Of a stretch of 64,000 bases of DNA, positions 1 to 10,911 are shown one piece after another. The notes under the pieces are model-generated. The model made no database searches. It worked only from the letters and a program-made list of their open reading frames with translations, and was not told the DNA's origin. Within the stretch, counting starts at the first letter, position 1. Each line of letters begins with the position of its first letter. The stretch is from Usnea hakonensis (taxonomy: Eukaryota; Ascomycota; Lecanoromycetes; Lecanorales; Parmeliaceae), in NCBI GenBank assembly GCA_013423325.1, contig BLJB01000064.1:434001-498000 (forward strand), given 5' to 3'. Position numbers and translations under genes: made by a program.

Positions 1-348
1 GTGACTCCGCAAGTCTACATTGTGCATGAATTGCAATGGCTTCCCGCCTCGGCCGATGCTACAATTACGGCTCCACCCCACTGCCAATTGCTCACTCATG
101 GAGTGTGTACTCTCTTGACGAGGGCGAATCAACGGGCGTCAGCCGAGTACTTGGAGACTTTGACAGGGACGTGGGAACATAGTGAGTATGATGGATTCAA
201 GAAAATGGAGATGAGGAGCGATCTGGACAAGAAAGTGCGAGCATTGAATCGAGGTGCTGATTGCTTTCATGAAGAGATCAAGATTGAGAATGGCGGGTTT
301 GCGAAGGTCTGGGTGGAGAGTGTGATGGTAGAGGGTCCGCGCAATTAG
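1..348 (+). CDS. 3' end of an unrecognised gene (cut by window edge)
   Basis: The frame is open from the first base to a TAG at about 346-348, giving roughly 115 C-terminal residues, so the start lies outside the window. The residues have ordinary globular composition, with a hydrophobic VYIVHELQWLP stretch near the start and a charged region rich in Lys, Glu and Arg (KKMEMRSDLDKKVRAL) near the end. I see no signal peptide, membrane segment or catalytic motif and do not recognise the family. That it is coding is inferred from composition and length. Confidence 0.5.
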   Translation: MTPQVYIVHELQWLPASADATITAPPHCQLLTHGVCTLLTRANQRASAEYLETLTGTWEHSEYDGFKKMEMRSDLDKKVRALNRGADCFHEEIKIENGGFAKVWVESVMVEGPRN

Positions 349-1754
349 CAGACGAAACCAAGCAGAGGGAATCTCAGTCGGTGGGCGTTAAAATGGTGGC
401 CAATGCTCTTTCAGTAAAAATGTTGCTAAATATACAACGCACGGTTGCCTAAGGTGCTTAGTAGGCTCGAGGCGAAAATCAGTCATAGCCGGGGATGAAA
501 TGCAGGGGATATGTTCCCGTATGGTCGGCCTGATTTTGAGGAATATACTCTTCGCAGGTACAATGATTACGGTTGCTCCGACTCCGAAATTGAAGGTTGA
601 ATCCAACGTGGGTTTGATACACTACTACTTATCATGTTGTAGTTGTAGTTGTTGCTGTTGTTGTTGTTGTAGGTGAGCTGAGAGATCTGAAACGACATGG
701 CAGCGGGCTAGCCGAGTTGGTTTTCATCAGCCTTACAAGTACAATCATTTAGGATACCTTAGCTTACCTTAGTTGCCGGGACGTTCCTTGCTAGCGGGTA
801 CATGTATACGATACGTGTTTCCACTCAAAGATCTGATTGTTTGACTTTGGAGGTCCTTGCCTTTTAACTCGCCCAGTCATGCATGAAACATGCGCACTTC
901 CTCCTGCTTTGATAAAATTACTTATTCATCAATTCGGCTTCATGCGTATCCAATGATCTCGACATAATACGCAGAGTATACCATGACAATAGTGGGGACC
1001 TGCATCAGCTTACAACAGAGACTAAGGACCAAGGTACAAGATGATTACGCTGAGACCTCCGGATCTGATATAGATCATGCACGAAGGATTCAACTCCCAC
1101 GTGGCCAAGGCAAAGATCAGTCATTCGGCCCCCATCCGCCCCATTCCTTACGCGAGATACTGGCAGGCGAGATCATAAGGCCACCCATTGAGAGGTCGTA
1201 TCCGCTCTGGAAATTGGGTGCTGGCCTAATATCAACATGTTGTTGTTATTGTTGATGCAACGCCGCACCCCATCCTTCAGGGAGGATGAATAGGCTCAGC
1301 CATGTGTTTTGATAAATGTTCCGGTAAGCTGGATTGAAATATCGGAGCTGGTACAAAAACTTGTTTTGGTGCTACAATCATATTTGGCTGGGAAGATATA
1401 AACTCGCATGTACTCCCGTCCTTGAAACGCCGACTCTGCATATTCAGGATCAGTCATCCTCCAATCCTCCATCCGTGCTCCATTCTCCATTCTCCACTCT
1501 CCATTCTGCACTCCTTCTTTAAATTGACCACTACCCACAGCATTCGACCAAATGTTTCAATGCGGTTGTGACCCATTGAATAATTTCTACTCCCTCAACT
1601 CCTGCGTCCACATTTACACATCCTTACCCCCATTCACCGCCCCTTCCACCAGAGTCCATCGACGACCAGCTCGCAGACCCAAACGAGCCTACATACCGCT
1701 CTTCCCCCGCCCACCAACCACCCATCACCACCGTCTTTACCAACAACAACCACA
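349..1754. other. intergenic stretch with GTT/GTA microsatellite
   Basis: I see no convincing gene here. It holds a GTT/GTA-type microsatellite at about 635-671, a CCTTA-type word at about 754-772 that recurs in other gaps of this window, and an imperfect CCATTCT heptamer array at about 1479-1515. The short open frames inside have no recognisable features. Confidence 0.5.
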
Positions 1755-2270
1755 ATGCGCCCTCTATCCACTCGACCCAGCCAGCCGACCAGCCTCCGAA
1801 CCACCAATCTCCCCCCTCCCCGCACTCCCTCGCCCACGGATTGGCCCTCAGACTCGCCAATCTCGACATCCTCATCCTCCACACCACTAACCCCTCGATT
1901 CGCCCCCATCCGCACCACCACCTCTCCGGCCTCCCCTTCAATCCCCTCCTCTCGCCCACCCTACCTCCACTCCGCATCCACACCCACCCCTTGTCCAACC
2001 TTCAACCCTTCTTCAAACCACCTGTCCACGGCAGACGACTCCCTCTGGTCCGCCTCCCTCTCCCGCTACTCTTTTTGCTCCTCCAACTCGCAAAAGAGTC
2101 TATCTCAGACATCCTCGCGATCAACATCTCGCTCGCGACCAAAGAAAGAAAAAACGAGGAGGAAGAGACCGTCGTCATCGTCGTCGGGCACAATCATGCG
2201 CTGCGGCCGACATGGGGATGAGTGGTTGTTTGGCGGCTGGACGAATATGGTGAGGGCGTTTTGGAAATGA
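1755..2270 (+). CDS. small Ser/Thr/Pro-rich protein with conserved-looking basic C-terminus
   Basis: This is an ATG-initiated frame of 171 residues. The first two thirds are low-complexity Ser/Thr/Pro and probably disordered. A basic RSRPKKEKTRRKRP segment follows at about residues 127-140 and may be a nuclear-localisation-like signal. The tail, CGRHGDEWLFGGWTNM plus a few residues, is unlike the rest and resembles a tail I associate with small fungal proteins of unknown function. The same frame stays open for tens of codons upstream of the ATG, so a 5' exon joined by splicing is possible. Two other frames are also open here because the DNA is C-rich; this one is preferred for its structured end. 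Function unknown. Confidence 0.5.
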   Translation: MRPLSTRPSQPTSLRTTNLPPPRTPSPTDWPSDSPISTSSSSTPLTPRFAPIRTTTSPASPSIPSSRPPYLHSASTPTPCPTFNPSSNHLSTADDSLWSASLSRYSFCSSNSQKSLSQTSSRSTSRSRPKKEKTRRKRPSSSSSGTIMRCGRHGDEWLFGGWTNMVRAFWK

Positions 2271-3746
2271 GAAATCCATCAAAGCGAATACAGCAAACAC
2301 ACTCAGCGTCTTCGGACGATCAAGGTCAGCAGGGCTGGACCCCGGGCATAGATTTGAAGGGATGAACACGGTAGATTGGCGACGGAGTCTGGGATGCTGG
2401 GAGTGTAATTCGTGCACCTGTGTACGGGTTGGGTAAAAGCACGACCCGGAGGAACGGAAAATTTGTTTTGCGGAAAAAGGAAGCAAGGAGAATATACCCA
2501 TAGAGTGCAATCAGGTGATAAATAACTGAATAAAGAAGTAAATACGATAACGTTACATTACATTGAATTCGAGCCTCTTTCTCTCTCTCTCTCTTTTCTC
2601 TCTCTTCCCCCCCCCCCCCCCCCCCCCCTTCTTTTTCCCCCTCTCCCCCCCCCCCCCCCCCCAAATGATCTACCCAAACCAATCTCAATCATAACCATAC
2701 ACCTCAATTCCTCCGTTTCCCTCTCCCCTCGTTCGTCCTTCCCAATTACTCCTCCCCCCCCCAAAAACCAATATTGCCTCAATCGCAACCAAAAAAAAGA
2801 AAAAGAAAAAATAAATAAAAAAAGAGCACACACACAAATCATCCCAACGCACCCTCTTCTCAGTCAGGGTCAGGAACAGATTTTCTATGTACTAATTTAG
2901 GTGGTGAGGAGTGCGAAATGGTGGGATGCTATCTGGGTAACTACCTTACATATTTGTGATTTCCGCCATTCATGCTTTCGACTAGCCATCTTCACCGAGA
3001 AAGATCGACCTTATATACTTATCCTCAGTCCTCTAGCAGTGAGATACTCGTAACGAATATACTAACCTGCTCCCACCCAATGCTGTTGGAGAAAAATTCA
3101 GTATCCAGACAGCTGTCTGTGTAGCCTCAACTTAGTCTGTCTTGTGGACGAAATGGTTGCCCAGACAGTATACACCCAACGTGATATTCAGGGTCTGGGT
3201 TGATTGTTTGATAGAAGAAGGTAGTGCTTGTCTGTTTTAAATTTTTGCTCGCTAAACGGGGCGGAGATTAACGGTGTTCACTGTTGATATTTTCTTTCTA
3301 GTTGATGGGGAGATATTCGTTGTAGGGGAATGCTTGGATAGGAGGAGTTCTAGTTGATTATGGAGAGGAGAGGGGAGATGAAAAGAGACGTAGTGATTGT
3401 TAATGGCGTGGGTCGTTTAAAATTATTTGATAATACGAAAAGAATCTTTGGGCTTTCGAGACTTCTTCGACGAGGTATGGATGTTGGTTACTAGTAGACT
3501 TTTATACGCCGGCTGTTACGATGGGGTGATTTGGTGCGTGAGGCAAGGGCTGGATCAAAGCATGCAGGTACAGTATCGAATCAAATCGTTCGAATTCATC
3601 AAGGGCAGAATTAAAGACGCCCCACTTCGTTGGGGCGGGTCCTCTGAGGCTGAGGCTGGGTCTAGGGATTTGGTGGTTTATGATTGGTTTGTATACTATG
3701 TCAGGTTTGGCTTGGGTACTCCGCGTCTCTATAAACATGGCATAAC
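2271..3746. other. intergenic stretch with CT and poly-C tracts
   Basis: No supported gene. Around 2577-2662 lie a CT dinucleotide run and two long C homopolymers, followed by A-rich sequence to about 2825. The remainder to 3746 has only short frames without recognisable features; it is the 3' side of the minus-strand secreted-protein gene. Confidence 0.5.
2607..2662. repeat. two poly-C homopolymer tracts (poly-G on minus strand)
   Basis: There is an uninterrupted run of 22 C at 2607-2628 and another of 18 C at 2645-2662, separated by a short CT-rich spacer and preceded by a CT microsatellite from about 2577. On the minus strand these are G-runs able to form quadruplexes. Exact lengths of such runs are the least reliable bases in any assembly. 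Confidence 0.85.
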
Positions 3747-4703
3747 TCACCTAATGTCCTTCGGCAGCTGACCGCTAAATATGATGCCATCACCAATGAC
3801 TTCCCCATCCCGCTTGATATTGAAACCTATCCCATTGACAATGTGCGACGTCACAACATAGTTAGCAACCATAACGAGAGCACCAGCCACGTGGCCATAT
3901 TCTACGACGGACGCACCACCACGCGGCCAAAAGGCAATCCCAGTGGATTCAAACGACAGGGGCGTAAGTCTGAAGTGGGTCGGAATTGGCTGACGGGGTG
4001 GGAACTGGGCGATGTAGAGGAGGGTGGCGTAGATGTTGGCGAAGAGTTCCCACTTGCTCAAGTCCATTTCGGTTAATATGCTGAAACTGAGCCTGATGGG
4101 GGTTTCGAGTGGGGAAGGTAGGCTCAGGTTCCCTGAGCTGATTGGCGAAGAAGACACGGTTCGGCGCGCAATTGGTAGACTTTGTGTGTGGGCTTGGGCA
4201 TCGCTGGTGTTCCTCGCGGGGTCCGGTTGAGCCTGTGTCCTCGCGAATTTGATGAAGCCGACGTTATTTTCGTCATATTCTAAAGTGAATTTGTAATTTC
4301 GAAATGTTTGGGTCCGGAGTAATTGGTCGCTCGCCTCATAGATACCCCAGAGGGCATACCGCGTTGGTATCTCCGCGGCTCCATGCCTTCCCTTGATCGA
4401 GACGGAGACTGCAGGGAACATACGATTCACGATGGTCCCGGGTTCAGCTACACCATTGACGTCGTTTTTCCCGAGTTGGTATAACGTTTCTGCTGTAGCC
4501 ATTAGAAAGGGATCCGTAGGCAGGACATCGGCACCCTGAGCATCTATATTTATACGAAATCGAACATCAACCTCCCCAAGCGCAGTCAAGATTGACATGT
4601 TGAAAGATGGAACGACGAGGTTCACCGGCGCTGGCGGTGGTGTGGCCGCAGCTGAGTGGATGGCAGCCATGGCCGTTAATGCCGGCCAGGAAAGGCCGAG
4701 CAT
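3747..4703 (-). CDS. secreted protein of unknown function (family member A)
   Basis: An intronless frame of 318 residues from an ATG at 4701-4703. The first 20 or so residues (MLGLSWPALTAMAAIHSAAA) look like a short signal peptide with an Ala-rich cleavage region, followed by a Pro-rich stretch. Residues about 28-155 are beta-like, residues about 155-200 are a Ser/Pro/Gln linker, and the C-terminal third starts near a LSKWELF segment and contains a GFNIKRDGEVIGDG stretch. Its layout and several conserved positions match the product at 8149-9286 (same signal, core, linker, C-domain order; RMFPAVSVSI here, RQFPEVAVVI there). Probably extracellular. No enzyme motif seen and function unknown. Confidence 0.6.
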   Translation of the reverse strand: MLGLSWPALTAMAAIHSAAATPPPAPVNLVVPSFNMSILTALGEVDVRFRINIDAQGADVLPTDPFLMATAETLYQLGKNDVNGVAEPGTIVNRMFPAVSVSIKGRHGAAEIPTRYALWGIYEASDQLLRTQTFRNYKFTLEYDENNVGFIKFARTQAQPDPARNTSDAQAHTQSLPIARRTVSSSPISSGNLSLPSPLETPIRLSFSILTEMDLSKWELFANIYATLLYIAQFPPRQPIPTHFRLTPLSFESTGIAFWPRGGASVVEYGHVAGALVMVANYVVTSHIVNGIGFNIKRDGEVIGDGIIFSGQLPKDIR

Positions 4704-5062
4704 TGCACGCAGCTGGTTGAGAAGAGATGCTGGATTCTTGAGGCGTCGAGTCTGCGTTTCGAATCATAGGTCGAAGCTGTTGGAGAAGATGGTAGATGTC
4801 CTCTCACGACAAAAAGTTTCGTAGAAAGCTGGATGAGAAGAACAGTACAAGCGCATATGACGCATGAACAAGCCCACGAGACGTCCAACTTGCGAACGTC
4901 CGTAGAGCTCCGACATGCGACCCGTGGCCTATTTAAGAGCCTTGATGCCATTGGTGCTTGCTCCGAGCGAGATACTTGTCCGCTACCGCGCGTGTAGTCC
5001 CTCGGTATAGTCTAAGAGTCGATGCCTGAGATTTTGGATTCTAAAGATTACTAGATCGATCG

Positions 5063-7396
5063 TCACGCCACGTGCCATTTCTGACCATGTGGAATCCCTT
5101 TCGCGATTCCAAGAGTACTATTCTGCGAATGATCCACGCTACTCTCCTTTTCAAGATCTTCTCGATGTAAACCCTGGACATCAACGTCTTCCGCATACGA
5201 AATAGCCATGACTCTCTCGTACGTACAGTAAATCTCGTTCCCTGTTTCAACGCAGTCAGAGACCAGCACTGCGAGAGCCCGGTTCGCGACATTCCCCTCA
5301 ATGATTATTGCTAGGTTATTCCCTGCGTAGTGATTACGGCTCCTTTTATCATGCCATCCACTGTTCCGTTCCAGCTTGTACCATGTTTCCTTTTCTTGAT
5401 CATCCTGATAAATGCAGAGCTCGTAGTCTGGATCGCGGAATGGACCTGTGAGTAACGCCCCTTGAGCTCTCAGCATGATGCCTTTTTTATCGAAACGAAC
5501 GGGTAAATCGTCGATCTCACAAGCGGTGCCGCCAAAGAGAGAGCTCGGAGCCCAACGATATCCATAACCGCGTTGTTTGGGCCCTCGAGACCACAGGATA
5601 CTCCTTGGAACATCACCCAGTAACTGGATCAGCGCTTTCAAGCGTTGGTCAGGGGCTTCGATCTCTGATAATTCCGATGAGCTTATGCCTAGCATGCTTG
5701 CAAAACAGATCACTTCATCGCCCGGGCGGCTTGTCTGGCGAGTCAGTATTGCGAGCCAAGCAGGAGCAAGTCGAAAAGTACTGTCGGTATCCTGTATCGA
5801 TTTGATGACTGAAAAGAAGGCGCAGCACTCCAAAGGAACAGTGTCATAGCATTTTGAGACTTGCATGCTGTCTTCCCTAATGTGGTATGCAGCCGCGGCA
5901 ACATCTAGAAAGCCATCGGCAAACTTGACGAAGAATTCTGGCGCCATAACGGCCTCCTGAAGCGTCCAAACCCGCCGCATCCATGCCGATACTGAAATTC
6001 GCATGAGTGATTCTTCGTAAGACCTGTCACGGTACGGAAAACATTCCAGCTCCGCGTCCAGGACTAGCATCTTGTGACAGAGGCCATATGTGTCACCCAT
6101 TCTGGTGATAGCGAGGCGGCGGAACCGACGCTCTATAGGTACACAAAGCGTGTCCAGCCAGAAGAGGTTATCTCGACCAATGGGGAATGTGGGACGATTT
6201 TCCGGCCTTGGTTGGGTCAATGGATTTCGAATCCCAAGCTCCGATGATTCCATGAGGAGCTCGTGCAGACGTCGAGCTTGACAAAGGGGAATGGAATTTC
6301 CATTACAATTGCCTAGACCATCACTCCAGACATGGGAGAATGCAGTGTAGTAGACTCCAGGCTCTCTCCGCATCACTTCCAGTCTCAATTCACCAGTGAC
6401 ACCACACGTAAAGACGGACACAAGTGGGATGCCTCCTGCGTGTAGAATGGCCTTGATTTTGGACTGATCAGGTTGAACAAATTCACAGTTGCAATCAGAA
6501 CGAGCATGTTTCGTCTGATAACGCGGCTCGTCCAGATCATTAGCTTCACATCTCCACTCTATACATTGACCATGTGAGACCTGTTCTCTCCTGGTCATCA
6601 TACAAGCAAACAACGATCCCGTTACCAACACATTCTTGTCGAGTCTCAAGACATCATTTGCGCACCAGCCCAGATTCTCAAACCAGTCAGAAAGAGAATG
6701 AAAGAATCCCCAGGACTCTAATTTTGTATCTCTGCTGAGTCTTGAGATATAGCTTTCCGACCAACCTTCTTTTCGAAGGTCTTCAACCCAGACTTTAAAA
6801 GGTGAGCCAAACCCCCAGGACATGAGCGATCCATCCGCATTGCTTTCGAGCCCGCAGATTCCGGCTCCCAGAACTCTTCCATTTGCACAACCGAGCGTCT
6901 CTCCCAAGATAGCGATGGATAACCCGAATATCCTTGGAAGCATATGTGGAGAAAATCGACTCGTTCGACTAAGTATGTTGGAGCAATCCGCCACAAAATT
7001 AATAAGCTGTCCTTTCTCCAAGTAGAGACGCTTTCGTTCGATAGAAGACAAGACGCGCATACGGAGAGCCCAAGGAACAAGATATTCTGGTAATGAATTC
7101 GTTGTGATAATAGCATCGCCAGATCGATTGATACCTATGAACTTCTTAACATCGATGGGTTCGTCTAGGAATGCCGCCAGGAAGCCGAAGTACAGCCATG
7201 TTTGAAGGAATGCCAACACCTCAGATTGTGACCGCTCGTGAGATGAGGGTCTGTAATCGTGCCTGGCCAAACTATTGTAATCCCAGCCTTGGCGCGCGGG
7301 ATAGCCTTCGAAAGTTCCGTTGTCGTATTCAGACGCTCCGTAATAAGGAACTTCCACATGTCGGACTGGACTTTTTGGTTGAGGTAGATGATCCAT
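5063..7396 (-). CDS. HET-domain (heterokaryon incompatibility) protein
   Basis: An intronless protein of 777 residues. The start is the ATG at 7394-7396 (MDHLPQPKSPVRH); the frame runs slightly further upstream but has no ATG there. The HET domain lies at about residues 350-510, with its three usual blocks: YYTAFSHVWSDGLGN, then FWLDTLCVP, then WMRRVWTLQEAV. The N-terminal 340 residues and the C-terminal 270 residues, ending KGIPHGQKWHVA, carry no motif I recognise, a common architecture for fungal HET proteins. HET domains act in cytoplasmic self/non-self recognition and trigger cell death when incompatible hyphae fuse; this role for the present gene is by family only. It is flanked by two secreted-protein genes pointing outward. 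Confidence 0.85.
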   Translation of the reverse strand: MDHLPQPKSPVRHVEVPYYGASEYDNGTFEGYPARQGWDYNSLARHDYRPSSHERSQSEVLAFLQTWLYFGFLAAFLDEPIDVKKFIGINRSGDAIITTNSLPEYLVPWALRMRVLSSIERKRLYLEKGQLINFVADCSNILSRTSRFSPHMLPRIFGLSIAILGETLGCANGRVLGAGICGLESNADGSLMSWGFGSPFKVWVEDLRKEGWSESYISRLSRDTKLESWGFFHSLSDWFENLGWCANDVLRLDKNVLVTGSLFACMMTRREQVSHGQCIEWRCEANDLDEPRYQTKHARSDCNCEFVQPDQSKIKAILHAGGIPLVSVFTCGVTGELRLEVMRREPGVYYTAFSHVWSDGLGNCNGNSIPLCQARRLHELLMESSELGIRNPLTQPRPENRPTFPIGRDNLFWLDTLCVPIERRFRRLAITRMGDTYGLCHKMLVLDAELECFPYRDRSYEESLMRISVSAWMRRVWTLQEAVMAPEFFVKFADGFLDVAAAAYHIREDSMQVSKCYDTVPLECCAFFSVIKSIQDTDSTFRLAPAWLAILTRQTSRPGDEVICFASMLGISSSELSEIEAPDQRLKALIQLLGDVPRSILWSRGPKQRGYGYRWAPSSLFGGTACEIDDLPVRFDKKGIMLRAQGALLTGPFRDPDYELCIYQDDQEKETWYKLERNSGWHDKRSRNHYAGNNLAIIIEGNVANRALAVLVSDCVETGNEIYCTYERVMAISYAEDVDVQGLHREDLEKESSVDHSQNSTLGIAKGIPHGQKWHVA

Positions 7397-8148
7397 TAGA
7401 GAAGTCGGCGGAGATGGTCGGAGCAACTACTGACATGGTTATAGAAATCAGACTACCAGAAATAGCGTGCGCTAAGACCCTAAGGCTAGGTAGGGTAGGA
7501 CCCGGCATACGTAACTACCTACCTAGGTAATTTTCACCTCTGTCAACATTATAACATCTACAAGATACTCACTATAGATTTATTTTATACGATAGACAGT
7601 CGTATCTAGACAGTCCGGGCTCACTGCTGACCACTTCCCTGCTATGTTCGAGGCGTCTGCGCGTCGTGGTATGCACGGAGCTTGTTGCTGAGAACTGGCA
7701 ATGTCCTCGATGAAAATGCACAAGATACGTTGGTATAGGAGCATCGCACAAAAAAGATGGAGGATCGCCAGTCACGATAGCATATGCGTTAAGTCAAAGG
7801 GTGTGTCTCGCATTACTGCATGTCATTCGTGCGATTACCCTTTTATCTCAAGCTGAAGGGTGAAAACCCTTTTATGGATGCTCGGGCCAATGATTTCGTC
7901 TTCATTTAAGTCAGCATAAGTACCATAAGCGCTCGCATTTGGATTCTTTTCGCCTGCAATACATAGCCGCTCGCTGAGTCGCGACAAGCCTATAGCGGAA
8001 GAAGGGAATGTTCAGGGTTTCACGTTTTGCGACCACTCTTCAATCCCGGGTCGTTTCAATGTCGCTGAGAACGATTTTCCTATTGTGTTGCAGCCCACAC
8101 TACTATAAGCTAAAAGGACTTTCAAAAAAAAAATAGTCGTGCAGCATC
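7397..8148. other. divergent intergenic region between HET gene and secreted-protein gene
   Basis: This is the shared upstream region of the HET gene (leftward) and the secreted-protein gene (rightward). It contains an AGGTA/CCTAC-type word near 7485-7530 and an A-run near 8124-8133 just before the rightward gene. No gene seen inside. Confidence 0.5.
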
Positions 8149-9286
8149 ATGCAAGTTTTTTCGACTTTTGCTGGCCTTGTTAGCATCTGTCATGCTCTGA
8201 TATTACGTGACAATGGCTTCACTCCCAAGCCATTGCTTCAATTACAAACACTTCAAAACGAATCCTTCGCCTTAAGGTAGGGTTCTGGTGCATCTATTCA
8301 TTCGCATCTATAGTTCTCTAAGATACCAAGTTCGTAGTACATCCAATCTTTCGACAGAAACAACGGGCACGCTTATTTCCCCGATCCCACTACCTTTTCC
8401 TCCGGACATAAAGCTCACAATAGGACTTGATATCAATCCCCCATTCCTGAAGAGCAGTCAAGTCGTGTACAACAGTCTAGGATTCGTGAAAAAATCATGG
8501 GAACTCGAGGACCCAAGACAAATAATATTTCCGGTCAAGTTTGTCACTCGTCAGTTTCCGGAGGTTGCCGTTGTCATAACGCCCACATCCTTTGAAGAGC
8601 AGCTGACAGTCGTCAAAGCCGCGGCGTCGTTGTTGGAAGGACTTCGCTCTATCGTGAACGTCAGCCCGCGGCACTATAGAGGCGTCTTCATGAGCATGGA
8701 TACTTTGCCTTCTGGCGACTCTTTGGGTGTCATTCATATTTATCGGTCAATCTCAGAGGCGAATCAGCTGTCATTATCGAATGATACATCGGCCATAGCG
8801 ATGACACCAGCCGTTTCAAAGGGTGGAAACATTAGCACTGCAACAGGCCAAGGCGCCGCTGCCAATAGTACTCGTACATGCACTCCAACTTGTCCCCCAC
8901 TGACCGCCAACCCATTCAGACAAATTTCAGTAGAAGACTGGTTGATGGTCTTCATGGCGCCGCTCATCCATGCATTTTCTCTCCTTTCTTCCGCTCCCGT
9001 CTCATCGTTTATAAGTGTTTCAGAGAGGGAAAGGATTTTTTTCACTACGGATAGAAAAGTGAAGTGTATAATCCGTTTCTACAGTAGAGCGTATGACCCC
9101 TCGGAACCGTTAACGATGATGGACTTCGTGACGGGTATGTTGGAGGTTCTACATCAGTGGGCAGTGAAGGACCATTGGCACGAGGGATGGGGTGAGGTTA
9201 AACTTTTCGGAGTGAGGGCGGCTACGATGGATATCTTAAGGGTGGGTGCTGCGGTGGGAAGCGAGGGTGGGTTGGTGATTTCTTAG
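8149..9286 (+). CDS. secreted protein of unknown function (family member B)
   Basis: Two exons, 8149-8276 and 8323-9286, with a 46-nt intron (donor GTAGGG, acceptor CTCTAAG, phase 2), give about 363 residues. Without exon 1 the frame has no ATG. With it, the protein gains a clear signal peptide (MQVFSTFAGLVSICHA). The core (about residues 60-165) contains RQFPEVAVVI; a Ser/Thr/Ala-rich linker follows, then a Cys pair (TCTPTCPP), then a C-terminal domain beginning near VEDWLMVF. Order and key positions parallel the minus-strand product at 3747-4703, so I infer the same family. Extracellular by signal peptide; function unknown. Confidence 0.6.
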
Positions 9287-10911
9287 AATGATGACCCATG
9301 ACTCGGTGGAGTTGAGCAGTGTACCTTTTATGCTCACCGCGAGGAGAATCAACCAGCTTGATAGAGAGCAGTCTATGGCATGGATATATGAGTCGAAAAA
9401 GGAAATTGCAAAACCATACAGCACACGATATTCACAGGACCTATAAAAGCAAAGTCGACCATTCCCAGGCCCCTTTTTATGACAGCGTCCGAACAGGGCT
9501 ATGCTAATACCGAGCGTGTGAGGGACAAGCTGAATGCACAATCCGATCGAGAAATGGCATACATATTCGCACCTAACCCAAACTCCAACAAACCCCTTTC
9601 TCCCCTTCCTCTTCCCCTTCCCTCCCCCCCTTCCCACCTTCCCTCCCCCAAGCCCCAGCCCCAAATATAGGAAACCCAACAATCAGCCTAAATACAATAC
9701 CGACACAACATCCCAATGATAAAAATAAATAGCGAGGTTGATCGTCTACGTACCTTGGCAATATACTGCTAATACCGTTTTTTCTCTTCTTGTGTATCAC
9801 GTCTACTTCCGAAACCAATTTCATCTTTATTGCCATGATAGACGTACACATATGAGGAGGTTGGCAAGTGAGTGAGTGAGTAAGGGAGTGCTAGATGTTA
9901 TATGTTTTTAGCACGTGATACTTGAAGGGGCTTTGAGTTGTAGGGAGGTTGATTGGTTGATTTAATGGTAGAATGGGGTTGGGGGAGTGAGGGGGGTTGT
10001 GATGTTTGTGAGTGTATATGAGAATATACTCGCATGAGTGACACTACACCTCCCCCACTCTTCCCCTCTTTTATATCCCCCCCCCCCGCCCTATTTCCCC
10101 AAATCTTCGCTCCTTCTCGGGTGGGATACTGGGTGATTGAGGTGGGGTTAGTTGAGGTATATAACGGGGTAGGGCGATTGGGGTGGCTGGGATGGATTTT
10201 TTTTGGGAGGGATTGTGGGTGGGAGAGAACTATCTTGATAATGTAAGTAGGATGTGATGTGATGTGATGTGACGAGGAGAGTCACGTATGTCCTGTGGAG
10301 CTGAGTGGCGTGATCTCTTTGGGCCATCGTACGAATCTAAACGACGCTTGGGACCAAGGAAAGACGTGCTTGGTACTGGGTATCGAGATATATTGAGACA
10401 TTACTGCAAGCGGGCTCTGCATAGGTGGGATAAAGGGCGAAGACGAATGTGAGGACTTGGCTTAGGCTATCATAGTCGTTGCTGGGTTTATACCTATAGC
10501 TTATGTAGGTAGTATTTTTTGAAGTATTTCATTCAAGGTAGAGAATTGTGGTGGTACTAGCAGCTACACTACCTCCGTGCTCTACATACTGCACCCCCGC
10601 TGCTTGCCCTATTGGTCCCTCAAAATTCCCTCTAAAGCGGCCCCACGCCCTTCCAAATCGAAAATGAAAATCCTCCAATCCTAGGTTCCGTGTATATATA
10701 ATGAACAACACATTATCTCATCAAATGGCGAAACGAGAGCACAACCTCCAAGTTGAGGTCAAGCAAAACGAAGTCGATTGGTCGTCCAATGTGCGTAGCG
10801 CCTTTCCGGGCGCAAAACAGATCACACGTAACAATCTCGTTGGCAAAATACGTTTTCGAAAGCAGTGGAGCTAGCGTGCGCTCTAATCTTTTCGGTAGGT
10901 GGTGTAGAGAT
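9287..10911. other. intergenic stretch with simple repeats
   Basis: No supported gene. It holds a C/T-rich strand-asymmetric segment at about 9590-9665, an 11-C run at about 10077-10087 and four GATGT units at 10251-10272. Short frames here are compositional by-products. Confidence 0.5.
10251..10272. repeat. GATGT pentamer microsatellite, four units
   Basis: Four perfect consecutive GATGT units are followed by a degenerate GA. Intergenic. Confidence 0.8.

Noticed and set aside
1552..2221. Two further plus-strand frames (1552-1890, 1841-2221) overlapping the small Ser/Pro-rich gene
   Set aside because: The C-rich DNA keeps several frames open; only the frame at 1755-2270 has a structured, conserved-looking end.
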